This document shows, piece by piece, positions 1 to 3,916 of a stretch of DNA of 5,012 bases (the first letter of the stretch is position 1; the number at the start of each line of letters is the position of its first letter). The position numbers and the translations under genes are program-made. Under the pieces are notes generated by a model. The model did no database searches and was not told where the DNA came from. It saw only the letters and a program-made list of their open reading frames with translations. The stretch is taken from the NCBI GenBank assembly GCA_045640265.1, contig JAZUES010000284.1, positions 1 to 5,012 of the forward strand, given 5' to 3'. The stretch is from Solibacillus sp045640265 (GTDB lineage Bacteria > Bacillota > Bacilli > Bacillales_A > Planococcaceae).

Positions 1-200
1 CGGTGCTATATCCCCCACCCCGAACAAGTGTACGATATGAATTGCCCTATAAATTCACCGATAAACTAGCACTTTAGCAAACTAAAGCGGAACGAGGCAT
101 TGGTTTACATAAAATAAAAGTGGGCAGTTAATCATAATTTAAAATTGGACTTTCGTACATATACTACCCTTAATTTTTTTGTGCAAGGCGTAGAACACAC
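1..200. other. No gene seen; distal side of the operon terminators
   Basis: I see no credible gene in this stretch. The longest frames with a start are under 20 codons on the minus strand, apart from one that runs back through both terminator hairpins. A weak minus-strand promoter-like pair is listed separately. A small hairpin, CTTTAG-CAAA-CTAAAG at 72-87, has no U-run and no obvious role. The stretch may hold the leader of a leftward transcription unit whose genes lie beyond position 1, but that is inference. Confidence 0.5.
158..186 (-). promoter_or_regulatory. Weak candidate leftward promoter
   Basis: On the minus strand TTGCAC (186-181) is followed after 17 bases by TATATG (163-158), which resembles a sigma-A promoter with an imperfect -35 and -10. 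Its position just beyond two tandem leftward terminators would suit a new transcription unit reading towards position 1. No gene is visible downstream within the window, so support is limited to the box match and spacing. Confidence 0.28.
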
Positions 201-240
201 AAAAATACCCCGTAAAGCCATTGTAGGCATTACGGGGTGG
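201..240 (-). terminator. Leftward hairpin terminator, second of two
   Basis: Bases 207-215 (ACCCCGTAA) pair with 230-238 (TTACGGGGT), and after one A-A mismatch GCC (217-219) pairs with GGC (226-228), giving a 12-bp stem with a 6-base loop. On the minus strand the stem is followed by ATTTTTGTG, a usable U-tract; on the plus strand there is no T-run. It lies just past the stronger terminator at 251-284 and probably acts as a back-up stop for the operon ending at 289. Confidence 0.6.
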
Positions 241-250
241 AGAATATCAC

Positions 251-284
251 CAAATAAAAAGAACGGGCGTTTTGCCCGTTCTAA
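251..284 (-). terminator. Leftward intrinsic terminator of the small-gene operon
   Basis: GAACGGGC (261-268) and GCCCGTTC (274-281) form a perfect 8-bp GC-rich stem with loop GTTTT, extended by an A-T pair at 260/282. Read on the minus strand the stem runs straight into TTTTTATTTG. It lies only a few bases past the stop codon of the 41-aa membrane protein gene, so it ends the operon that starts near 1570. Confidence 0.85.
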
Positions 285-288
285 AGCG

Positions 289-414
289 TTATTTCCTGCG
301 GTTAAATATATCATTTAATATCCCGAACACGTCAATCCCTACGTCTATCCAAAAGAATAAAACAAGAAATATAATGATAAGGGGAAGAACCACCCCCAAT
401 GTTGTTGGTTGCAT
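289..414 (-). CDS. 41-aa single-pass membrane protein
   Basis: This is a small gene with ATG at 414 and TAA at 291-289. The product has a hydrophobic stretch at about residues 6-23 (LGVVLPLIIIFLVLFFWI), long enough for one membrane helix, then a short mixed tail with acidic residues that ends basic (NRRK). This suggests a tail in the cytoplasm by the positive-inside tendency, with almost no N-terminal extension. The ribosome binding site AGGTG sits four bases before the ATG and overlaps the TGA stop of the 79-aa gene, so the two are probably translationally coupled. It is the last gene before the terminator at 251-284. I cannot assign a function. Small phage membrane proteins include holins, lysis regulators and superinfection-exclusion proteins, but no lysis gene is nearby and nothing specific points to one of these. 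Confidence 0.68.
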   Translation of the reverse strand: MQPTTLGVVLPLIIIFLVLFFWIDVGIDVFGILNDIFNRRK

Positions 415-418
415 TGTA

Positions 419-658
419 TCACCTACTTTCAAATCTAGCACCAAAGAAAAAGTATATATTATTCTTTGATATGTTGACTAACTCCACACAATCGGCAGGA
501 TTGCAACCAAAAACGTGCGACTTCTTGAGCCTATCCCATTCTTTTAGTGTGTATAACTCACCACCGATGAGTATATCACCATTGTGAATATACCTGCCAC
601 ACTTACACAAGCATAACCTTTTATTATCATACATCGGCTTTACTCTATAATATAACAT
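419..658 (-). CDS. 79-aa cysteine-containing phage-type protein, function unknown
   Basis: The frame is open upstream to 700, but ATG at 658 is preferred because a purine-rich ribosome binding site (GGGGGTG) lies just before it and the preceding gene stops at 672. Earlier starts would lie inside that gene. The 79-aa product has a cysteine cluster C16-x-C18-x-C20 and later C52 and C57, which could bind a metal, although the spacing is not a classic zinc finger. The C-terminus, with VNISKNNIYFFFGARFE at about residues 61-77, resembles endings I associate with small uncharacterised proteins of Bacillota phages; that is memory, not a search result. The gene is fourth in the leftward operon, between the acidic 152-aa protein and the membrane protein. 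ATG at residue 9 is an alternative start. Coding status is fairly secure from spacing and overlaps; the function is unknown. Confidence 0.72.
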   Translation of the reverse strand: MLYYRVKPMYDNKRLCLCKCGRYIHNGDILIGGELYTLKEWDRLKKSHVFGCNPADCVELVNISKNNIYFFFGARFESR

Positions 659-671
659 ATCTGCACCCCCG

Positions 672-1130
672 TTAAAAGCACTCAAGTTCACGAATAACAT
701 CAGTTATCCATTCGCATATTTCAGCGGGTAAATAGGCTTCACCACTTTCACTCCACCAAAACAATTCAACACGTTTATCCCAAGTGTTTATATACACGTT
801 TGGAGCACCGCAAGTAATCATTAAGCGCACCGCCTGCAACTCTTTGTTACTATCTAGTACATAATCGGTATTATAAAATTCAGCGTTGCAGATATAATCC
901 CAAAGAGAAGCGGGCTCAACTTCTGTTTCCTCAATCTGTTCACCACCTATGTGGTAATAGTAGTATCCATCATCTTCCAAACAATAGTAGCACTCATCAC
1001 CACTCCAAAATTCATCGTCACTATCTAGCGGGTATAATTCACCATCGTGCAGGAAATACTCCCCGCTTGCGTACTTCTCTAACTCATCTACAATGTGCTT
1101 GCAGTATTCGTTGTGTTCTCTCTTTGTCAT
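672..1130 (-). CDS. 152-aa very acidic protein of unknown function
   Basis: ATG at 1130 is chosen because GGAGGG (within the end of the previous gene) sits nine bases upstream. A TTG at 1154 would give eight more residues but has no such site. The protein has 36 Asp/Glu against 9 Lys/Arg, with an aromatic and acidic run at residues 30-75 that includes FWSGDECYYC, EDDGYYYY and GGEQIEETEVEP. The C-terminal half (about residues 90-150) looks like a compact alpha/beta domain with the segment VRLMITCGAPNVYINT and then WDKRVELFWW. That segment is of a kind I recall from uncharacterised phage proteins, but I cannot name a family. There is no signal peptide or membrane segment, so it is cytoplasmic. 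It is third in the operon and the longest gene in it. The strong negative charge would fit a DNA-mimic or protein-binding role, which is inference only. Confidence 0.82.
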   Translation of the reverse strand: MTKREHNEYCKHIVDELEKYASGEYFLHDGELYPLDSDDEFWSGDECYYCLEDDGYYYYHIGGEQIEETEVEPASLWDYICNAEFYNTDYVLDSNKELQAVRLMITCGAPNVYINTWDKRVELFWWSESGEAYLPAEICEWITDVIRELECF

Positions 1131-1134
1131 AGCT

Positions 1135-1317
1135 TTAACCCTCCATAATCTCAATTATAATTGTGTTATCTTTCACTCTAATGTTGTCAACTAACTTGTT
1201 GTTAAAGCGTGACGGGATATGGTTTTTCCCGTCATACCTTGCAATCTCATCACCAAAATTTGTGATAATTACTGTAGAAGTATCTACAATGTGAAATAAT
1301 AATTGCTCTAACCTCAT
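1135..1317 (-). CDS. 60-aa small phage-type protein, function unknown
   Basis: The frame is open up to 1440, but ATG at 1317 is the likely start. A perfect GGAGG lies ten bases upstream (1332-1328), directly after the TAA of the previous gene at 1334, while a longer form would overlap that gene by more than 100 bases. The product begins MRLEQLLFHIVDTSTVIIT and contains DEIARYDGKN at about residues 23-32, then ends in a beta-strand-like NTIIIEIMEG. The alternating hydrophobic segments suggest a small beta-rich fold. Its stop codon is four bases from the start of the acidic 152-aa gene, and its last codons form that gene's ribosome binding site, so translation is probably coupled. I do not recognise a named family. 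Confidence 0.75.
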   Translation of the reverse strand: MRLEQLLFHIVDTSTVIITNFGDEIARYDGKNHIPSRFNNKLVDNIRVKDNTIIIEIMEG

Positions 1318-1333
1318 TTGTTTTTTTCCTCCG

Positions 1334-1522
1334 TTATTTTGTGTAAATTGTTGCAATTGCAATGGGTTCATCGTCGTCATAATAGCAAACAACGATTTTA
1401 TCCTCACGTACCTCACGCATAGTATTGTTTGCTCTTTCAATAATTAAGTTAAATTCAACTAGTGATACTTCACCCCAACCCTCTACATCGTTTACAAATG
1501 CCTCTAGTTCCATTGCTTTCAT
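1334..1522 (-). CDS. 62-aa first gene of the leftward operon, function unknown
   Basis: ATG at 1522 follows GGAGGT (cctcc at 1531-1535 on the plus strand) at ideal spacing, and the stop TAA is at 1336-1334. The product has an N-terminal helical part (MELEAFVNDVEGW, residues 4-16, then EFNLIIERANNTMREV) followed by strand-like REDKIVVCYYDDDEPIAIATIYTK. It is acidic overall with no membrane segment. As first gene after the operator-covered promoter at 1578-1605 it is directly exposed to the regulator encoded divergently at 1928. A second ATG at codon 4 is possible but is farther from the ribosome binding site. No family recognised. Confidence 0.75.
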   Translation of the reverse strand: MKAMELEAFVNDVEGWGEVSLVEFNLIIERANNTMREVREDKIVVCYYDDDEPIAIATIYTK

Positions 1523-1539
1523 TCTGTCTACCTCCGATT

Positions 1540-1563
1540 GATTGTTTGATTGTTTGATTGTTT
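1540..1563. repeat. Three tandem copies of GATTGTTT
   Basis: GATTGTTT occurs at 1540-1547, 1548-1555 and 1556-1563, with a partial GATT at 1536. On the minus-strand transcript this is a G-poor CA-rich leader (AAACAATC repeats) directly before the GGAGGT of the 62-aa gene. The third copy also contributes half of a TTTGA-N5-TCAAA dyad. It may keep the leader unstructured, or be a replication-slippage product; its role is unknown. Confidence 0.8.
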
Positions 1564-1627
1564 CAAACTTTGATTATATTGTAACACGCTATTTGAATTT
1601 GTCAACAAAAAATTTGAATTTTTCAAA
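1553..1627. promoter_or_regulatory. Three TTTGA-N5-TCAA operator-like dyads
   Basis: Three dyads with the same 5-base spacer are visible: TTTGA at 1553-1557 with TCAAA at 1563-1567, TTTGA at 1592-1596 with TCAAC at 1602-1606, and TTTGA at 1613-1617 with TCAAA at 1623-1627. The middle one covers the -35 box of the leftward promoter, one lies just downstream of its -10 and one just upstream of the -35. This is the usual geometry of repression by a small helix-turn-helix dimer. Two of the three continue into ACTTT on the right, matching the arms of the dyad at 1867-1890. The most likely ligand is the protein encoded at 1928-2176, by inference. Confidence 0.6.
1578..1605 (-). promoter_or_regulatory. 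Leftward promoter of the five-gene operon
   Basis: On the minus strand a consensus -35 TTGACA (1605-1600) is followed after 16 bases by TACAAT (1583-1578). A perfect TATAAT lies slightly downstream (1578-1573), but its spacing would be 21 bases. The promoter points at the 62-aa gene start at 1522, leaving a leader of about 50 bases. An operator-like dyad overlaps the -35. Confidence 0.7.
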
Positions 1628-1631
1628 CTTT

Positions 1632-1866
1632 TATACTATTTAAAAACCCACAAATGCAGTATTTATCAGCATTTGAGCGTATAAAAATTTTTAAAATGAA
1701 AATTTTACTTCTATATAAGCCAAAATTTTGAGTTTTACCGCCACTACCAAAAGTACCAACTAACAACGGGCGGAGCGTTCCTGCACCCGTCTGTACCTAT
1801 GTGTATTTTGGCGTGAAAGTCGGGTGCTATTGGCTCTGAAAGTCGAACTATTGTAGTCGAAAGTTG
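1632..1866. other. Intergenic DNA between the divergent promoters
   Basis: No gene is seen here. The left part (1632-1740) is AT-rich with AAAATTTT-type tracts, including the palindrome CAAAATTTTG at 1721-1730, and a 7-bp inverted repeat CAAATGC (1651-1657) / GCATTTG (1669-1675). A small GC-richer island at 1766-1790 has ACGGG and CCCGT arms around a GGAGCGTTCC core but no U-run. The right part carries direct repeats of GAAAGT described separately. The length of the gap is generous for a simple divergent promoter pair. Confidence 0.5.
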
Positions 1867-1873
1867 AAAGTTT
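1814..1873. repeat. Direct repeats of GAAAGT upstream of the rightward promoter
   Basis: TGAAAGTCG occurs twice (1814-1822 and 1837-1845), followed by CGAAAGTTG (1858-1866) and TGAAAGTTT (1865-1873), the last running into the operator dyad. GAAAGT starts at 1815, 1838, 1859 and 1866, so the first three are spaced 23 and 21 bases, about two helical turns. They sit immediately upstream of the -35 box of the rightward promoter, where activator or additional repressor sites would be expected. Function is inferred from position only. Confidence 0.5.
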
Positions 1874-1890
1874 GACATATATCAAACTTT
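1867..1890. promoter_or_regulatory. Perfect-arm operator dyad over the rightward promoter
   Basis: AAAGTTTGA (1867-1875), six bases CATATA, then TCAAACTTT (1882-1890): a 9-bp perfect inverted repeat. It covers the -35 box TTGACA at 1872-1877 and part of the spacer, so a bound dimer would block RNA polymerase. The same half-site TCAAACTTT recurs at 1563-1571 and 1623-1631 near the leftward promoter. This fits autorepression by the helix-turn-helix protein starting at 1928. Confidence 0.7.
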
Positions 1891-1900
1891 GTGTTATTGT
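1872..1900 (+). promoter_or_regulatory. Rightward promoter of the helix-turn-helix regulator gene
   Basis: A consensus TTGACA (1872-1877), 17-base spacer and TATTGT -10 (1895-1900) make a good sigma-A type promoter. The gene start at 1928 gives a leader of roughly 20 bases containing a perfect AAGGAGG ribosome binding site at 1914-1920. The -35 lies inside the operator dyad at 1867-1890. Confidence 0.75.
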
Positions 1901-1927
1901 AAAGAAAAGTCTTAAGGAGGATAAGTA

Positions 1928-2176
1928 ATGAAAAACACAGAAAAAATCGGGTTTAGAACGCTTTTAAAAACAGCTATGAAGAATACGGGAACAAAGCAGA
2001 CAGATATTGCCAACATATTAGGCATAACCAAAGGCACAATGAGCGTCAGATTTAAGTCTGATAAGTTCGATATTAACGCATATTTGAAGATTATGAGGGC
2101 TATGGGTTATACTGTGACAGTTTCAAAGGGTGATGAACGATATGAATTAGTCGATACTCAACTCATAGAGATGTAA
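1928..2176 (+). CDS. 82-aa XRE-like helix-turn-helix transcriptional regulator
   Basis: This is the only plus-strand gene. ATG at 1928 follows AAGGAGG with seven bases between. The 82-aa product contains a classic phage-repressor-type helix-turn-helix at about residues 22-45 (TKQTDIANILGITKGTMSVRF), preceded by a helix (FRTLLKTAMKNTG) and followed by helices (INAYLKIMRAMG) and a short basic/acidic tail, so nearly the whole protein is the DNA-binding domain. It has no added oligomerisation or protease-sensitive domain and is therefore more Cro-like than CI-like in size. Its own promoter carries a perfect dyad, and similar dyads cover the opposite promoter, so it probably represses itself and the leftward operon (inference). 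It ends before the shared terminator at 2311-2340. The helix-turn-helix assignment is firm; the regulatory targets are inferred. Confidence 0.9.
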   Translation: MKNTEKIGFRTLLKTAMKNTGTKQTDIANILGITKGTMSVRFKSDKFDINAYLKIMRAMGYTVTVSKGDERYELVDTQLIEM

Positions 2177-2310
2177 CACACTCACACATACCCTTTAAAC
2201 GCACAGAATTGCCCCTAGAAGCCTTTCTAGTGTTTTAGTCGATAAAATATAAGCCTAAAAGTTAAAACGCCTTTAAAGGCTATTCTCGTGCGTTAAAACA
2301 CTATATACAA

Positions 2311-2340
2311 AAATACCCCTAGATTTCTCTAGGGGTATTT
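2311..2340. terminator. Bidirectional terminator between convergent genes
   Basis: AAATACCCCTAGA (2311-2323) pairs perfectly with TCTAGGGGTATTT (2328-2340) around a 4-base loop, a 13-bp stem. The A and T ends of the stem provide T-tracts in both directions (TATTTCTT on the plus strand, TATTTTTG on the minus strand). It lies between the rightward regulator gene ending at 2176 and the leftward terS-like gene ending at 2342, and should stop both. Smaller dyads at 2215-2230 (CTAGAA-GCCT-TTCTAG) and about 2270-2281 (GCCTTTAAAGGC) lie in the same gap without T-runs. Confidence 0.88.
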
Positions 2341-2341
2341 C

Positions 2342-2914
2342 TTATTCTTCTACAATCGTATCGTTGTACTTCTGCTCCAAAGTTGCTCTGTCTTTCTGCT
2401 CCACAAGCTTGTCAGTTGTGACAACAGTTTCCTGTTGGTCTTTGTAGCCAAAGTTGTTCTTACCGAGGAAAATTCCACTAACGGGATTGATTGCTCCGTT
2501 CTGCATATAATTCTCCCAAAGTTCCTCTAAAATTTGGTACGCTCTTTTAACAGCGTTCGTGGAAGTTGGGCTTAAGTTTACACCTGCAATAGCAGGTTTC
2601 TTCCCAACCTTAATTTCCCACAATCTTACCCTATCCATACCAAGTGCCATAGCAAGTCCATTAACAGTAGGTTTTACATCTACGTTCTCATACAGCTTAA
2701 AGTAATCAATTATCCTCTGCTGTACCTGCATATCATCGTTAAGGTCTATTGGTGGCATAGTTGCTATTGCAAGTGATAGTCCAATGAACTTTGCATTAGT
2801 ACCCTCTTTAAGAGTTGGTGCTGTTAAACTTCTTGCATTCTCACTTCTATTTTTTCTAACTTCGTCTGAAACATTTCTTGGTTTTGTTTCTTTTACACCT
2901 TTTGGTCTACCCAT
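2342..2914 (-). CDS. Terminase small subunit-like DNA-binding protein
   Basis: The 190-aa product opens with MGRPKGVKETKPRN, a basic start common in phage terminase small subunits. It has a helix-turn-helix-like segment at about residues 82-104 (PTVNGLAMALGMDRVRLWEIKVG) and a central helical region. Residues 136-162 (YMQNGAINPVSGIFLGKNNF, then GYKDQQE) form a segment I associate with small terminase subunits of Bacillota phages. In such phages this subunit binds the packaging site and hands DNA to the large subunit ATPase/nuclease. Family assignment is by recognition, not by search. Two oddities: the AAAGGAG site lies about 15 bases from the ATG, which is long, and no large subunit follows, because the gene ends at a strong terminator. 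A general phage DNA-binding protein is the alternative. A repeat array lies directly upstream, where a packaging site would be expected. Confidence 0.7.
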   Translation of the reverse strand: MGRPKGVKETKPRNVSDEVRKNRSENARSLTAPTLKEGTNAKFIGLSLAIATMPPIDLNDDMQVQQRIIDYFKLYENVDVKPTVNGLAMALGMDRVRLWEIKVGKKPAIAGVNLSPTSTNAVKRAYQILEELWENYMQNGAINPVSGIFLGKNNFGYKDQQETVVTTDKLVEQKDRATLEQKYNDTIVEE

Positions 2915-3097
2915 AATTATGTAAACTAACTCCTTTCTAAAAAATCCTTACACTTTTTTTGCCCTATTTATGCGGTCTGTAGTACATATTTCCCCCAATT
3001 CCTTACGCTTTTTTGAAAAAGTGTAATGTACTCTACGCTAGTGTTTATGCGGGTTTGAACTGTCACCTTACACTTCTTACACTTTTTTTCAAACTTC

Positions 3098-3152
3098 TAT
3101 ATATAAACGTAATGTATATGTATATACTACTATATATATAATTTTTTTCTTA
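3098..3152. other. AT-rich core within the repeat array
   Basis: This 55-base stretch contains only seven G or C and is built from TATATA runs and a T7 tract. It lies near the middle of the repeat array, with repeat copies at 3075-3084 on one side and 3175-3194 on the other. Such a segment melts easily, as in the unwinding element of iteron-type origins, but a bent or polymerase-accessible spacer is also possible. No gene overlaps it. Confidence 0.6.
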
Positions 3153-3174
3153 AGTTACAAAGAATTAGGCAAAA

Positions 3175-3250
3175 AAGCGTAAGGAAGTGTAAGGGACAGT
3201 AAACTATCAGTATTTATGCACCCTAGAGTACCTTACACTTCCTTACACTT
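3175..3250. repeat. 20-bp inverted repeat made of paired array units
   Basis: Two tandem reverse units (3175-3194) are complementary to two tandem forward units (3231-3250) over 20 bp with one mismatch, around a 36-base loop that contains one TTTATGC copy. The forward pair is also perfectly complementary to the tandem units at 3441-3460 inside the neighbouring gene. A smaller hairpin, TTACGCTTTTT (3003-3013) with AAAAAGTGTAA (3016-3026), lies on the other side of the AT-rich core. Strand-separated DNA or a transcript here could fold strongly. Confidence 0.65.
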
Positions 3251-3357
3251 CCCTTACACTTTCGGAAAATTTGTACTACAGAGTGCATTTTTGCGACATA
3301 AAAAGTGTAAGGTTCAGTGTTTATGCGGTCTTGAGGGGTGTGTTTTTGTAAATTGTG

Positions 3358-3717
3358 TCAGTTGTGTACACAAATCAGTCCGTACAAGCGTTCGAGTGCG
3401 TCATTGACCCCCTGCTGATAACATTCCTCTTTTTCCATAAAAGTGTAAGGAAGTGTAAGGATTTTTTCCTCACTTTCGTGCCTAATTAGAGATATTATGT
3501 TAACCAAATCGGACTGTTTGATGTATGAATTTAGGTTAAAATTCCTAATTTGAAACGCTAAAGCAGGGTCTTCTACTGCGTCTGCGATACGCTCTAGGGT
3601 GTCTTTATGTAGCTTACAGTTGCCAAAACGCACTAAAGTTTTACTAGAAACACCTGCTTTTTTAGCAAATTCTACTACTGTAAGTGTGCCTTTTGCTTGT
3701 TTTATTAAGTCGTGCAT
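3358..3717 (-). CDS. 119-aa helix-turn-helix (XRE/lambda-repressor-like) protein
   Basis: ATG at 3717 follows AAAGGAG at a slightly long spacing of 11 bases; the stop TGA is at 3360-3358. Residues about 11-50 (VVEFAKKAGVSSKTLVRFGN, then LHKDTLERIADAV) form a helix-turn-helix of the lambda-repressor-like fold: a helix with AKKAG, a turn, a recognition helix SSKTLVRF, then a helix TLERIADAV. The remaining 65 residues are helical and charged with no recognised domain and may mediate oligomerisation. Unusually, two tandem copies of the 10-bp array repeat (3441-3460) lie within the coding sequence and encode part of ILTLPYTF at residues 86-93. The gene is last of the right-hand cluster and borders the repeat array, so it is a candidate binder of those repeats (inference). 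A transcription regulator or a replication accessory protein are both possible. Confidence 0.85.
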   Translation of the reverse strand: MHDLIKQAKGTLTVVEFAKKAGVSSKTLVRFGNCKLHKDTLERIADAVEDPALAFQIRNFNLNSYIKQSDLVNIISLIRHESEEKILTLPYTFMEKEECYQQGVNDALERLYGLICVHN

Positions 3718-3745
3718 AGGTGTTTTTTCTCCTTTCTAGCCGAAT

Positions 3746-3916
3746 TTATGGCTGATTTTGTGGGTAATTTTCGTAAAAAATACGCTTAATTTCCTCGTTA
3801 TAAGTGTCTATAAGTACCTGCTTGTTACGCCTAGCTTTGGATAGTTTGGCGTAGTGTTCTGTGCGTATGGGTGCGATTTTGTCGAGGAATTTTTGGTAGT
3901 ATTCTTCGTGGTTCAT
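3746..3916 (-). CDS. 56-aa basic helical protein, function unknown
   Basis: ATG at 3916 overlaps the TGA of the preceding gene in an ATGA arrangement, and there is no strong ribosome binding site of its own, so translation is probably by coupling. The stop TAA is at 3748-3746. The product (MNHEEYYQKFLDKIAPIRTE, then HYAKLSKARRNKQVLIDTYN and EEIKRIFYENYPQNQP) is rich in charged residues and Tyr. It is predicted by eye to be largely helical, with a basic centre KLSKARRNK at about residues 24-32. No cysteine pair or membrane segment is present. It lies 28 bases before the helix-turn-helix gene. I do not recognise a family; a small nucleic-acid-binding or adaptor protein is conceivable but unsupported. 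Confidence 0.68.
   Translation of the reverse strand: MNHEEYYQKFLDKIAPIRTEHYAKLSKARRNKQVLIDTYNEEIKRIFYENYPQNQP

Larger units (their letters stand above)
2966..3331. repeat. Second interspersed repeat, TTTATGCGGTCT family, four copies
   Basis: TTTATGCGGTCT is exact at 2967-2978 and 3320-3331. Related copies are AGTGTTTATGCGG at 3040-3052 and CAGTATTTATGC at 3208-3219; the copy at 3320 is also preceded by CAGTG. All four are on the plus strand in the same orientation, unlike the 10-bp repeat, and alternate with clusters of it. The shared core is YAGTRTTTATGCGG. A second DNA-binding protein or a fixed geometry with the 10-bp sites is possible; no function is assigned. Confidence 0.7.
2939..3467. 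repeat. Array of 13 copies of a 10-bp repeat, both orientations
   Basis: The unit is CCTTACACTT / AAGTGTAAGG. Forward copies start at 2946, 3001 (G variant), 3066, 3075 (T variant), 3231, 3241 and 3252; reverse copies start at 3019 (variant), 3175 (C variant), 3185, 3303, 3441 and 3451. Nine are exact and four have one mismatch; I found no other copies in the window. Many are tandem doublets or triplets at 9-11 bp steps, about one helical turn, as for proteins binding side by side. The outer copies extend into a 17-bp inverted repeat with a T6 run. The array flanks an AT-rich core, reaches into the helix-turn-helix gene on the right and abuts the terS-like gene on the left. Possible roles are a replication origin, a packaging (cos/pac) site or an operator array. 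Confidence 0.92.

Noticed and set aside
1..16. Minus-strand GGGGATATAGC at the left edge, resembling the start of a tRNA
   Set aside because: Only 16 bases are visible, the conserved D-arm position after GCAC does not fit, and the rest is outside the window.
132..314. Minus-strand open frame of 60 codons
   Set aside because: It spans both terminator hairpins, overlaps the better-supported membrane protein gene and has no matching ribosome binding site.
272..587. Two plus-strand open frames opposite the 79-aa and 41-aa genes
   Set aside because: They are antisense to genes with good ribosome binding sites and coupled stops; no promoter or ribosome binding site supports them.
1318..1440. Longer N-terminus for the 60-aa gene
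   Set aside because: It would overlap the upstream gene by over 100 bases, while ATG at 1317 has a GGAGG placed directly before it.
1652..1675. Fifth copy of the TTTATGC-type repeat at CAGTATTTAT (1657-1666)
   Set aside because: The match stops after ten AT-rich bases and lacks TGCGG, so it is likely chance.
1766..1797. Terminator in the GC-richer island between the divergent promoters
   Set aside because: The stem is only five base pairs with a long loop and neither strand has a T-run after it.
3216..3407. Plus-strand open frame of 63 codons
   Set aside because: It is made largely of the repeat array and runs antisense into the helix-turn-helix gene; the repeats create the open frame.
2939..3467. 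CRISPR array
   Set aside because: The units are 10 bp, occur in both orientations and are often directly tandem with no spacers; no cas gene is present.
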